Origin: Arctopsyche grandis
Taxonomy: Eukaryota > Arthropoda > Insecta > Trichoptera > Hydropsychidae
Direction of reading: 5' to 3'
DNA length: 64,000 nucleotides
Assembly (NCBI RefSeq): GCF_051622035.1
Contig: NC_135364.1
Coordinates: forward strand, 14,067,501-14,131,500
Numbering within the stretch: position 1 is the first letter of the stretch; every line of letters begins with the position of its first letter. Positions 26,371-38,403 of this stretch are shown in pieces. The notes under the pieces were generated by a model, which made no database searches, had not been told where the DNA came from, and worked only from the letters and a program-made list of their open reading frames with translations. The translations under genes were made by a program, and so were the position numbers.

Positions 26371-26378
26371 GTGCCGAT

Positions 26379-26951
26379 GTATGTATGTATGCGACATTTC
26401 AGTTTGCGCAACAACGTGTAGACAACCGTTCATTACGGTTGTCGTTGTTATTGTTATGGTCGATGCAAAACGAGATCCGGTGCAACGAGATGATGCACAT
26501 TTGGCCGTGGAATTCCAGAGCGCGTCGCAATTAGATGCTTACCTGGTCGACTGTTGCAACGATTGCGTGCCAATATTTCTTGTATACAAATGAGCTATAG
26601 TGTGTCTATTTATTGTATGCATATTCATACAACGAATTCCTAAGCTGGGTGCTTCTTTGGTGCATTGTTATTTCTTAGAAGACTTACCGTAATAAAATGC
26701 AATAAAATTTTCTGTTGTTGAGAGCTATTCAGTATGCTATGCTATCTGTGTATTATTGCGAAGACACTTTCAATTCTGCTTATCTGTATATGTATGTACC
26801 TACATATGTACATATGTACGTATGAATGAACATACATTTTGTTTCATATAAAATGCACAATCGAATATGGCGCGCTCGACTAATGAAGTAAATTTGTTAT
26901 ATAATTAAATAAAAAATTATACATTAAAATTAAACATGTAACAAATGTCAA
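26379..26951. other. Intergenic, no gene recognised
   Basis: Right flank of the hAT insertion. A GC-richer stretch at about 26400-26590 is open in two frames without a recognised product. The remainder is AT-rich with TACATATG-type tracts near 26800. Confidence 0.5.
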
Positions 26952-27640
26952 TACTGAGCGTCGTGGTTATTTCCTGTCATCTGGGATCCGGTGAACTATT
27001 CATCTCCACTTCTCTCGGTTCTGTGCCAAGTTAAATGCAGTGTTAAGGGACAATCCCGTCAGTTCTTGATTCGATTTGAACATCTTGTGGGAGACCGTTC
27101 TCTACCGTTCCGGTGACTTCCAGCTTCTCAAAATTTTCCACATTCTTAGCAATATGGCCAAAGTAGGAAAAATCCTTTTTCTACATGTTGCGTAAAGTCT
27201 CTCTGAAACTGCCAGCTCTTTGTGGATGGAATGTGCAAGATCCGCCTCCAGCACCATTTTATTTCAAAGGCAACATGTCCATTTCCCTCGTTTTTTACCA
27301 TCCAAGTCTCGTCTCCATACAATGCAATGGGGATCAACAGAGATGGGATCGCCAGACTGTTTTTGATTTTCCTCATTATAGAACGGTTTTTCCATATCTT
27401 TGCCACACTGATCATCACCACTTTCACATATTCCTATTCTTTTTCTGATTTCTGATTGGCATCCTCCTTCTCTTAATTAAGATCAAGGCACCTAGGTAAC
27501 TAAAATTTTTGACTTCCTCATAGTCCTTTAAGGAATTGAACTTTATGATTTACTCTAATCTCTCAACGAAGAGCATTTTAATTTTGTTTTTGTTTATCTC
27601 TATTCCTATTCTACGAAGTCGTTCTGCCATCATCTAACAA
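26952..27640 (-). pseudogene. Decayed non-LTR retrotransposon 3' region (family B), copy 2
   Basis: The minus-strand reading includes IPIALYGDETW followed by AFEIKWCWRRILHIPSTKSW, a clear match to the reverse-transcriptase C-terminal pattern LYGCETW...FEMWCWRRMLRIPW. Upstream pieces around 27540-27640 resemble the connecting region before it, and downstream the tail (HRIPDD) ends at GAGCGTCGTG near 26958, as in copy 1 at 16860-17290. Stops and frameshifts make it inactive. Confidence 0.85.
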
Positions 27641-27670
27641 TTAAGACTATAGTAAATTAATGACATATTC

Positions 27671-27753
27671 ATATAATTGAGCCATTATAATTGAAAGTGG
27701 CATAACTCCACTTTTCTTCATTTCGAGAAATACCTCGTAAAACAATTAACATA
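27671..27753 (+). repeat. Short interspersed repeat, copy 1
   Basis: Matches 39732-39802 closely, both containing GAAAGTGGCATAA, then TCCACTTTTCTTCATTT, GAGAAATA and CGTAAAAC or CGCAAAAC. The AAAGTGG and CCACTTT segments can form a small hairpin. Class unknown. Confidence 0.6.
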
Positions 27754-29924
27754 TTTTTTCCGATTAACAATGTTGAAAAATACTGGTGGCCTGTAATACG
27801 TTTATTCTGCTTTTCCGAGGTTCTGGATGTATCAAATTAAAATAAGTGATAACAATTTGTGAATGAAGTTAACTAGATAGTGTTTTTGGGACTGAAAATT
27901 TGACTTTCGTCACTTTCAAAAGCAAATTGTTTTTATATGAGAATTTTCAACACGATTTTTAACGAGCAACGATGATGCATGATGCAAATAAAGAATTATC
28001 GTCGATCTACGAGAAATCTGGTCGTCCTAATTGCACGATGTCCTTGAGTTTAAATGAATGCAGTTTTGCATGTAAATATTAAGCCCATATACATATATTG
28101 CATATAATTCAGAGCACGTCGCGCTTTTAATCGCATCTTAACGAGCACACGATGAAGAATGCAATCTGTGCAGCGTCGTGAGAGACGAGGGATAACTTTT
28201 CCATTTACTCCCCTTGAGCATTTAGCAGGTGTAAATGCTCGATAATGAACTAGAAGCTCGAGAGTCGAGACCATTAAGATTAAGCGCATAATTTTATTAT
28301 CATCGAATCCTAGTAGTCCACTGAGATTTTAATCAGCCGGTAATTGGATATCATTTATTTTTAATAACAAAAAAAATCAAATTTCTATGTCGATAATTTA
28401 ATGGAGCGTCTTCCTGTTAGGCGTTTCTAATAGTATCATCGTCATCATCATTAGCCTGCGAACGAAGTAGATGAACACCTATGTACATATAAGCGTTTAA
28501 TAATCCTTCCTAGCAAATTGCATCCACGTGATTTTATGCACACGATGTTGATCTCGCAAATGACCTATTATTCTTCAATGTATTGAATAATATGACTACA
28601 AATCGTATGCAAATGATAATTTCATGTATGAAATCATATTTTTTTGGTTTATCGAGGTATTTTTTTGGGCGTAAGACCACCCGCCACCATGCACCATTTT
28701 CACGTGTCAAATTTGCAAAGATGATTTATTTCTTTCGTAGTCATTATTCTTTGTCGTATTTTTATTCGTTCGCTGTATAATAAAATTGGCTTATAATTTT
28801 AATATTAAATTATACCCGAGGTATTATGCAAGGTTACAGCTGAAACTTACACGTTAAACAACTAATGTGGCATTTACACTCGGGAACATGAACATGTATC
28901 TCGCGTATCCTGTTTCTGATTTAACCGGTATGAGGAGTCCTGTTGCGTTCGAGAATTACGTATTTATTTTTAGAATAATATATTTACAGATATCATCGCG
29001 CTTGAAATCGATTTATCAACACCAACAAGATACATAATACACTGAGGTACTAGCCGAGGTGAGGTCAAACTTTGGAATCAATTTTATAAGTATTACAATT
29101 TATTTTCAACCATAAAATATAAATAGTATTATTGTGCACACTTTCGAAAAGCGAATGAAATGGTATTTGGCTATTTAATTTGACAGTTGGACAGTGAAAT
29201 TAATTGTTTTGACAGCGCGTACAAAATAGCGGCCGCGCGCAAAATTGAATACTTTTGTACATTGATGCGCGGTTTAAAAAATTGGGACAACGCCTTAAGC
29301 ACTCTATTAATTTATTATTTAATTATTTTCTAAGATATTTAAAGTGTTTTATGGCGTATTTTCTTTCCGCTTTAAATGTTATATGTGAATGAATTTTCGG
29401 GTGTGCCCGCCTCTACCCGTGTAAAATACACAAATAAGAACCTTGAACTCGGCATGTTAATTTTAATCTATTCAAATGTAACAACGGCTACGTAATGCGC
29501 AAAAAAAAGTAATATCAAATTGACCGAAAGTCGCAACAAAGTAAAACTATATTGCAGACAATAGTTGTACAATCTGTGAATAAATTAAAGAGGAAGTGCG
29601 GTCCATTCATATTCGAGTAATCTTTAATATAAACACATCGATGTTATTTAATCTCACCGCTCATTATATCTTATACATTTCCTTTGGTAAATTTAGCTTT
29701 ATTTGGTTTTTACATCCTCTTAGGTTCAATTAAAGCACATATTAAGTCCATCTGCTGCAGATACGAGTATGTCTACCCAATTCCTTCTCAATTACTGGAA
29801 TGATCGGATGAAAACTTTATGTTTAAACATAATTATTGGATTTTTTTAAATACATTTTCTCTAATTATTTTTTTTATTTTTAAACCTTTATGAAGTTGAA
29901 AATTATTGACACATCATCATCATC
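27754..29924. other. Intergenic, no gene recognised
   Basis: AT-rich. The frames 28050-28289 and 28583-28780 have no recognised domain. Around 29215-29275 a GC-richer segment contains GCGGCCGCGCGC in otherwise AT-rich DNA. Near 29915-29933 there is a (CAT)n run, often found at the 3' end of RTE-type elements, directly beside the next feature. Confidence 0.5.
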
Positions 29925-30253
29925 ATCATCATTCACAGCCATAAGCTAACACGCTTCTATTCGTCTCTGTTTTGAGCAACTATCATACATCTCATCCCAC
30001 ACATTTTTCGGATTCACTCATCTCCCTTATGACCTTCCTTGCACCCTTTTAAATTCTCTGGGTACCATTCGAGCACTTCTTTCGTCCATTTATTGTCCGT
30101 TTTACTAGCTACATCACTCGCCCATTGAAAACTCGATTTCTTTACTCTCACCATTACACCAACCACTTTTTTCATACTTCTAACCCACGTATTCAGTTTT
30201 ATATTTTTCCTTGTTATGCCAAGTATACAGCGTTTGGTACTTCCATACGTCAT
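29925..30253 (-). pseudogene. Decayed 3' end of RTE-like non-LTR retrotransposon (family A), copy 2
   Basis: The minus-strand open frame 30014-30253 reads LNTWVRSMKKVVGV, then FQWASDVASKTDNKWTKEV, then LEWYPENLKGC, the C-terminal pattern of endonuclease-reverse transcriptases. It aligns with the plus-strand fragment at 655-1015. Only about 80 codons remain open, and the element is 5'-truncated. Confidence 0.85.
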
Positions 30254-33200
30254 AACTGATCAAAGATCTTATTATTCAGCTCCAGTGACATTTTAGATTT
30301 GAATATTTGAACATTCGCTCAAATCGCAGTCAATCCAAATTTCATACGTGTCCTTATTTCCTCTTTAATACCGGACAAGAACATAAATATTTTCGGTTAC
30401 ATCAAAATTATCTATGTATATGTACAGTAAGATAGTCTTTTCCATCTAAAATTTATATATTATTATTTTAATATTATTTATTATTGAATATTATTCTAAT
30501 TTTATTTTTCGTAAAAAAAAAACTGTCCATTAATGCCTTCTCTCCTCGCAAAGTAGCAAACAACCGAAAAAGCACAACTAGTACCCATCCATCGAAAGTC
30601 AATGCCCCGTCTCTAAACAAATATTTTTTTCTCGCTTCCAAAATGAATGCATCTCGTTTTTTTTTATCGATGTACGTGATTCGAGAGTATTTCACCAATA
30701 AGAAGATGTTTAAATCACACCGCGAGACATGTTCGTCAATCACTATTCAGAGCACGAATCCATTGGTAGTGCATTCTTTGATCCCACGATATCGAAATTA
30801 CTTTAACATGATGAGTGTGAATCGCACCGAAAAAAAATAAATGATTTATTTTTTCATGTAAATTCCAAACCTTATTTGACAGTGTTTTCCTTTTTTTTAC
30901 AGAGCCGCTACCGGTACTGCTGCTAAAATACTCGAAGAATCAAAGTGGACTGGATATAACTGGTTGGTCGTCTCGAACATCTCCCTAGGTGAATTAATTA
31001 TTCAAATAGACTTTATCATGTGGCTATAGATAATTGAAAAATTGTTGAAAGGCCCTTCAACCTACTACAATGTATCTCCAAATCAACATATTTCATCGCG
31101 GATGATGATGATAGTGCGTTTGCAACATCCTACATATTATGTATGTACATATATATGTAGGTAGGTCGTCGAGAGAGTTGTGTTTTGATTGAATATTAGT
31201 CAAGATTTCATCAAACCGTGTACAAGTTTCGTTTTGATCATAAATTCAAACACTAGATGGATGAGTCTGCGTCCAATCGATTATGACTCAAGTCGAGCAA
31301 CATATGCAAATTTATGACAACGCCCTGAGTGAATGGATCATATCTTGGTATCAAAAGAGTAATAAAAAATAGTACCCACCTACGTATGAATGTAATATAT
31401 TCATGTTTGGGACTATTTATATATTTCATAATTTAATAGTAAACTCAAGTTGTAATTGAAAAATATTATTCTAAATTAAAAGGAGCATAGAAAACATATG
31501 TAGATAATGCTTGATCACATATTGTTAGAAAAGATTCATGTAAAACTCTCAAAAAATGATGAAATATTTTAAATGAAATTACTATAGTGGTAATTAGATA
31601 TCATCATCCATTCAAATATATGATGCCATGAAATATTATATGTTTACATGACGAATCGCTTGAAATTGAAGTTGAACTTCGGTGAACCTAGTGGTGAAAC
31701 CAAGAAGCCTACATACATATATGTACAATATAAGTTGGCCAAGAAAAAAAAAATCTTAAAATAGATTTTATATTAGATGTTTATTTTAAGTACTAATTAG
31801 TTGTTATATTGTCTATAAATCAAGACGATATATCTAATTGTCATTTCTTGCGGGCTGTCATTGTTCTTGTTGATGTTAATTACACCAGCAGAGGAAGAGG
31901 AGGTGAGATCGGATCAAGTTTGTCCGGTTAATCCGGTCGATGCCGAATCGAAACGTCGTAAACTTCATCGAAAATTAATTAAATACTCGTTTCCTTAAAT
32001 GCATATCCTATTTAGCATCTCATTTTTTTCTCAACAAGTTCACCTCCGTTGAGCATTAAAGAACCGACGACGATTTCTATCTATAGTAAGCGTTTCTCCA
32101 AATTAGCCTTTCCTTCGATTACTACACGAATGTTAAATTTAGATAAAAAAAGGATATTTTTCGGAACGATTAGTGACAATTAACAGTGAGTTATGAAGTT
32201 CGGAAGTTGAATTTTGAAAAGTGATATCCACGTTCTTGAATGTTGGCACATACTCGTACATGCATTAAATGAAACTGTGGCGTGTGTGTGGGCTTCATTC
32301 AATAGTCAGCCAAAATTATTTCAACGTCTTCTCATCCAGACTAATATGATTTATGGTAGAGTCGGGATGTGGGGCCCCCGGAGAGGCCCCAGGCTCTAAT
32401 GGGGGCCTCAGCTTTCACGACGTTAATGTGAACACGCGCGTGAACTTATACACACGAGTATTTCTCTCGGAGCAAAAAAGTGACTCGTTTTAAAAACTCC
32501 TCGTAATGTTTGTACATACGTATCTATGTATATACGAGAATGTAGTATAAAACCTACCCTGGATGTGATGAAGAGGCACACAAAAAGTACCGTGACAATC
32601 ACGAAAAGATCGACGAAAACGTGTCGAAAAATAAAATAAAACGCTTAGCTGTGTTTACAATGGGGATTTTTGGTATTGGATATTGCATATTTTTTTCAAA
32701 CTGATTGGTTTTTTTTCATAAATTTTAATATAGAATTCATTTGTCCACGTGGATGAAATTTTTTTCGTATTTACCGTCAATGTTTGTATTTTCATAATAA
32801 AAAATAAGTATTCGAAGCCGCATTGATTGATACTTAGATACTATTTCACTTTTTTTACTTGATTTTTAGTGACGCATTGTCATTACGTACATATACATAT
32901 GTACATACATACATACTTAGATTCTTTATATGTATGTATGTACAATAAAAATGACGTTTGAATATTTATTTTTTTAAATTTGATGAATATACATATAAAA
33001 CAGTCATAAAATAAGCTTAGAAATTTGAATATCATATTCTTACATAAGTTGAAATTGAATCTTCTCTTATGATGCAAACTTTTTGGACACAAATATAGAT
33101 TGATGTACCTACATATGTATATTTTTGAACATACATACATATGTATTCATTTAAAATCAGCTACAGGGCTACAGAACTATAATTTTTCAGAAAAGTATGA

Positions 33201-33391
33201 TGCATATATAAATATGTATGTACATACACGTATTCAGAAATACAGTAAGATCAATATTTTCCATAAACATTACTTAGCAAAAAGTACTGATTTGTGTTAT
33301 CACGGTGAATTTATTTTTTAATTCTTTAATTCTCTAAAACTATTCATAAAGTGGAACTATTCATAAGTTCATTGTCTCAATTTATTTAAAC
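30254..33391. other. Intergenic or long-intron region with two uncertain exon-like segments
   Basis: No gene can be named. Two segments deserve note. 30903-30988 is bounded by a strong acceptor (CCTTTTTTTTACAG) and a donor (TAG|GTGAAT), with one frame open throughout. 31819-31998 is an open stretch whose residues look like a signal peptide and acidic spacer. A decayed GGGGCCCCCGGAGAGGCCCC motif near 32372 resembles the subtermini of the hAT MITEs. Two TACA/TATG tracts occur near 32890-32940 and 33110-33220. An unrecognised noncoding first exon of the desaturase that starts at 33400 may also lie here. Confidence 0.4.
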
Positions 33392-34665
33392 AGACTACTA
33401 TGCCACCAAATATATCAAATGCTTCAAACCCTTTTGTCGAGGATAAAAATACATTGAACAGTATTTTACCAGCATCTAGAAATGAAGGCAATGGTAATAC
33501 AAATAAGGATGATACATTGGAATTAGTATGGGTACTGATAATATTTATCGGACTGTTGCATGTGGCTTCCATCTTTGGAGTTTACTTGATGTTATTTTCA
33601 TGCATGTGGCTCACCTCTATATACGGTAAGCGCATTAAGTATTCATCAATTTATTTAACTAGTGGAATCTATTATTTGAGTTTTTTCAGCATTTTTCCTA
33701 GCAGTAATAGCTGGTCTAGGTGTGACTGCAGGTGCCCATCGTCTTTGGACTCACAAATGTTACAAAGCGAAACTTCCTTTGAGAATATTGTTGATAATTT
33801 TTCATACACTAGCATTCGAGGTATATATATATATATATACTTTTTGGTTGGTAAAATAGCTGCGTTTTATTTGTGTGATTGGTAGAGATTGTGATTTCAG
33901 AGCGATGTGATAGCATGGTCAGAAGATCACAGAGTGCATCACAAATTCAGCGAAACTGATGCAGATCCACATAATGCAAAGCGAGGCTTTTTCTTTTCAC
34001 ATGTTGGATGGTTGTTGTGCAAAAAGCATCGGGAATATTTCGAAAAGGCTAAAACTATGGACTTCAGCGATTTGCACGAAGATTCGATTTTACAATTTCA
34101 AAAAAAGTATGTATGAATCAAAGGTATTTAGTATGATATGTTAGTTATTATATTAATGAATCTTTTCAGGTACTATATACCGATGACAGCGGTTATTACC
34201 TTCATAATACCGACGGCGATTCCAGTTTACTTTTGGAACGAGACCTGGATGAACTCCTTTTACGTATCTGCGATATTAAGAATTGCTCTAGTCTTGAATG
34301 TAACTTGGCTTGTGAATAGTGCAGCTCATTTGTACGGAACAAAACCTTACGACAAAAACATCGGTCCTGTAGAAAATAGCACCATTACGGCTCTGGCTCT
34401 AGGAGAGGGTTTTCACAATTACCACCACGTTTTTCCTTGGGATTATAAAGCGTCAGAGCTCGGAAAATATTCGACTAACATCACGACGTCTTTTTTGGAT
34501 TTAATGGCGAGGATTGGATGGGCATACGATTTAAAAACGGTCCCGATGGAAATTATTCAAAGTAGGGTTGAAAGAACTGGAGATGGAACACATGCTTTGT
34601 GGGGATGGGGAGATAAAGATTTATCTAAACAAGAAATTGCATTTTTTATGAACAAGGAAGATTAG
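33392..34665 (+). CDS. Acyl-CoA delta-9-type desaturase, gene A (4 coding exons, 352 aa)
   Basis: An ER-membrane di-iron enzyme that introduces a cis double bond into fatty acyl-CoA using cytochrome b5. Coding exons: 33400-33625, 33690-33820, 33901-34106 and 34170-34665, phases 1, 0, 2, total 1,059 nt. All eight or nine His ligands' boxes are present: HRLWTH at residues 91-96, HRVHH at 129-133 and HNYHH at 270-274, with NSAAHLYG at 237-244. Hydrophobic spans lie around residues 37-62, 72-90, 192-210 and 217-237. The length is normal for insect desaturases (about 350). The start MPPN is shared with gene B downstream. An acceptor (TTTAAACAG) eight bases before the ATG implies an upstream noncoding exon. 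Substrate specificity (common delta-9 versus pheromone or hydrocarbon type) cannot be read from sequence alone. Confidence 0.93.
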
Positions 34666-35130
34666 GCTAAATTATTGATTTATTATATAATATTAATGTG
34701 ATAAATTTTGCATTAATAATTCATCCATATAAAATATACATATTAACATATACTATAAATATATACTATAAAACTTACTGCTGAATTCAGTGACATTACA
34801 GGTTAACCGAATTTATTGCTAAAGCTAACTAGATAATTAATTCATTTATTATTTTCATTCAAACGTTAGTAAAACATGTCTACGAAAATATGTAGGTACA
34901 TTTATTATGTTAAACTTCTTGCTGAAATAGTAAATTAGTCCACGTAAAAAAACATTTAATCACATTCAATATTTTTTTTTTATTCATGCACACTCACCAT
35001 TTTTCATTATTTCTTAAAATTTGTAATACAAAGATTTAATACCGCGTCAATTTTTTTATTATTGTACATATGTATAAACCAAATATTAAATTATAATAAT
35101 ATGAGTATCTCATGTCTTTTTTTTACTAAA
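34666..35130. other. 3' flank of desaturase A
   Basis: AT-rich 3' UTR and intergenic DNA. No canonical AATAAA directly follows the stop; an ATTAAA-type signal occurs at about 35084. Nothing else is recognised. Confidence 0.4.
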
Positions 35131-35222
35131 TCTAAAATATATAGAGGTGTATTTATCGATTGAGAATCAGTCAGTCGCATACGGTAGTGTCGTAAAAGTG
35201 TATTTTCAATTTATTATAAAAG
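35131..35222 (+). promoter_or_regulatory. TATA/Inr promoter and noncoding first exon, probably of desaturase B
   Basis: TATATA at 35138-35143 is followed 31 bases downstream by the A of an arthropod initiator TCAGT (35167-35171, repeated at 35171-35175). A short exon would run from about 35169 to 35222, ending in a consensus donor (AAAAG|GTAAGAAA). It has no long open frame. It lies on the plus strand between the two desaturase genes, so the nearest partner is the gene at 37045, giving an intron of about 1.8 kb. The acceptor is not certain (a possible one precedes the ATG at about 37010). Insect desaturase genes commonly have a 5' noncoding exon; the assignment is inference. Confidence 0.55.
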
Positions 35223-36162
35223 GTAAGAAAATTTATAATCTAATTTATGTTATTTTAATTGAAAAAAGTTACATATTTAATTAAAAAATATACTGTTAAA
35301 AATACATAATAAAATTTTGAACAACGTGGGATAATCAGATATCTAAATGCATCGTTTGTAGCATACAAACGTTTGAGAACAGCCGTTAGGGTCATGCGAG
35401 AAACACAAGATGCACAGACTAAAGGTCAAAATTATCTATACATTCAGTCAAATTGCTGACTCCAAGTGCAGGACAGTGCTGCAGGTGCACTTTGCAAATG
35501 TTGCATAAATACATACAAACGCAAGGCTATACAAAAAAAAACTCAATCGCAATAACCCACTGGGAATAAATACGATTAGATATATTACATTTCGGTTTTC
35601 AAACTCCAAATATCGATTCACATTAGTTGGAAATCTTTATTTCGAAATTCTAACATAGGTGATTCCTTTGTGAAATTAAATGTATGTAGTGTGGTATTTC
35701 GGTTTGGCCATCGTTGATCTGGAGACAGGTACCATCGACCAGGATGATTGTGTGGGCATGAAAAGCTGGCCACTTGATCCCGTTATATCAGAATCAGCGT
35801 CTTCAAACCTTGCAGAATCCACTCGCTAATTCGCATCGTGGAAATTATACCTAGGGTTTCCGTTATGATTCGAGGAGACTTGGTGTTAGTCCAACGTTCA
35901 ATTTAAGAATCAATCATCACGCGGTCTAAGTTTTGTGCCATTTCACTTCACTTCTTGCCAATGTGTAAGTGGCGTTAGTGATGATAAATATGCCGTAGGA
36001 CTTGAAAATTACAACTATTGTCGAATGTGCGTAAGCGATGTTACATTTTGTTAATATCGAACAAAGGGCTCTGAAACTCGCATATTATAATGATTATTTT
36101 AGACTTAGAATGTGTGAAATTCATTTAAAACTAGCTGTTTTTTCGTGATATTTTGTATATAT
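35223..36162. other. Presumed first intron of desaturase B
   Basis: No gene or repeat recognised apart from generic AT-rich DNA. Confidence 0.4.
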
Positions 36163-36312
36163 CGGGTTGACACGACGCGAGCAGCTAGGATCGAGTAACT
36201 AGGACGTTATTCGCATCGTGGCAACAGGTGATCCAAACGTTTTAAACGTTTTGGACGTTCAAGTTACTCGTCGAAGCTACTTGGTCCAAGCTGCTTGCAT
36301 CGTGTCAACCTG
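36163..36312. mobile_element. Small MITE with about 22-bp inverted ends
   Basis: The left end GGGTTGACACGACGCGAGCA is answered by TGCTTGCATCGTGTCAACC on the right (the reverse complement gives GGTTGACACGATGCAAGCA). A second, inner pairing (GAGTAACT against AGTTACTC) makes the whole 150-bp unit foldable. The right end is followed by TA, and the left flank is also TA-rich, suggesting a mariner-type target, though the left border has drifted. It abuts the SINE that begins four bases later. Confidence 0.75.
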
Positions 36313-36316
36313 TAAT

Positions 36317-36580
36317 CAGCCAGCAGTATAGCTCGGTGGATGCGTTAACGCTAACCACCGAGAGGCTCCCTGGTTCAAGCCCTGGGTTGACCTCGGTTGA
36401 AGAAAATTTATTCGGAGTATTTATGCAGTGCTGCTAGTCAGACTTAGATATTCGTGACTCCTCCAAGTCGATATCTGATTTCATTGTTAAAATCGGTTCC
36501 TCATAAAATTTGCAAAACCATCCTACCTAATATTTGTCACCACTATTTGATTATGATTTCAAATTTGTAATCTATAAATT
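36317..36580 (+). mobile_element. tRNA-derived SINE, copy 4 (3'-truncated)
   Basis: The head CAGCCAGCAGTATAGCTCGG and B-box-like CTGGTTCAAGCCC (about 36370) are followed by the family centre with AGTCAGACTTAGATATTCGTG and TCTGATTTCATTG. The terminal stem-loop is absent. A short inverted repeat (ATTTCAAATTTGTA and its complement) sits at the truncated end. Confidence 0.8.
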
Positions 36581-37044
36581 TGAAATCATTTGTTAGACTA
36601 GTTTAATATCATATGTGTCGCTCAAAGTAAAACCCGGAATGGCATCATGGTAAAATATAAATGAGAAATTTAACAAATCGAAGCATCGCCTGTTAGTTTT
36701 TGGTCATTAAGGCAATATAGTAATAAAAAGAGACCCACATTTTCAATCATTCTGCACAATTTAAGAAACACCAAGACATTGGGGCGTGCACAGTAGAGCT
36801 CGATCAACACTTCATTGTTTCAATCGGACATGATATTAGCTGCTATTTTCACTGGTGATAAGTCGAATGATTTGTAATGGACTCGATTTTAGGCAGAAGT
36901 AGATGAATTAATGTATGAATTGTAAAAAATGTAAATAAAATTGATTTGATTGCGATGTAAAATGTTCATGAAATATTTAAAAAATGGTGTTTTTTGGAAT
37001 TAAAAGGAAAAAACTTATAAATACCTACATATCCATATAACATC
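36581..37044. other. Upstream flank of desaturase B coding region
   Basis: AT-rich. It probably includes the splice acceptor for the 5' noncoding exon. No other feature. Confidence 0.4.
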
Positions 37045-38403
37045 ATGCCACCAAATGAACAAAGTCCGACTGGAGTGTTGTTTGAAGATGAAAAATTAGA
37101 AAAAGAACCAACACTAATCGATGGAAGGGGCAGTCACTGCAGAGCCGAAGATGTGAAATTTGAATTAATATGGAGTCTCGTATTTACACTAGCATTCTTA
37201 CACGTAACTGCTGCATATGGATTGTATTTATTGATATTTGCATGCATGTGGCGTACAGTTCTATATTGTAAGTATTTTTTAAAGACATGTTTACTTATTA
37301 GCTTCTATTGTATGTATGTATGTAGTATTAAATCAAAGTTTTCCTTTTTCAGCAATATTTTTAGCAGTTTTTGGAGGTATAGGTGTTACTGCTGGTGCAC
37401 ATCGACTTTGGACCCACAGATGCTACAAAGCCAAACTACCTTTAAGGATATTATTGATTATTATGAATACAATATCTATGGAGGTAATTAATTTCAATTT
37501 TAAATTCAAACAAAAGAACCTTAGAAAAAATAAACTTTTTCAAATTATTAACAAGTTTATTGATTTTAAAATTCTGTTTATTATATTATAATTTAAATTT
37601 TATTTAGAATGATGTTATAACTTGGACGGTGGATCATCGAGTGCATCATAAATACAGCGAAACTGATGCCGATCCTCATAATGCGACGAGAGGTTTCTTT
37701 TTTTCACACATTGGTTGGATAATGGTGAAGAAACATCCTAAATACTTTGAAAAGGTTAAAACCATTGACTTCAGCGATTTATATGAAGAAAAACTATTAG
37801 TATTTCAAAAAAAGTGAGTACATATACAATATGTAGTAATATTTCCAAAATTTTCATGAAATATAATAAAATCGAATAACTTTAAGCAGAAAACTTTATC
37901 AGATAATATTTTTCAGATTTTACTGGTACTTGGTAGCAATCATTACCTTCATTATTCCGACCATTATTCCAATGTATTTTTGGAATGAGACATTGATAAA
38001 TGCATTTTTTGTAGCGACTATGTTTAGAATTGTCTTACTTCTAAATATAACTTGGTTGGTTAATAGTGCAGCTCATTTGTATGGGAAAAAGCCTTACGAT
38101 AAGCACATTGGACCGGTGGAAAATTATGTAGTTACAACTTTGGCGGTGGGTGAGGGTTTCCATAATTATCACCATGTTTATCCATGGGACTATAGAGCTG
38201 CCGAGTTAGGAAATTATTCCATGAACATTACTACAGCTTTCATAGATTTGATGGCAAAAATTGGATGGGCGTACGATTTAAAAACAGTGCCGGTAGATAT
38301 AGTTCAAAAGAGGATAGAACGAACTGGAGATGGATCACATGATCAGTGGGGATGTGAGAAAATCAGACAATGTGAAATACAACATTTAAATAAAGTTAAA
38401 TAA
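37045..38403 (+). CDS. Acyl-CoA delta-9-type desaturase, gene B (4 coding exons, 348 aa)
   Basis: A paralogue of gene A, in the same orientation about 2.4 kb downstream. Coding exons: 37045-37267, 37353-37483, 37608-37813 and 37917-38403, total 1,047 nt. Exons 2 and 3 have exactly the same lengths (131 and 206 nt) and phases as in gene A, showing a tandem duplication. The histidine boxes HRLWTH (91-96), HRVHH (128-132) and HNYHH (269-273), NSAAHLYG and the SETDADPHN stretch are intact, so it should be catalytic. It differs most in the N-terminal 30 residues and the C-terminal tail. Two AATAAA polyadenylation signals lie at the end of the reading frame: one inside codons at 38389-38394, one overlapping the stop at 38399-38404. 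Substrate is undetermined. Confidence 0.93.

Noticed and set aside
30484-30840. 118-codon plus-strand open frame
   Set aside because: Lys/Asn/Ser-rich low-complexity translation, overlapped by an open minus-strand frame; no domain.
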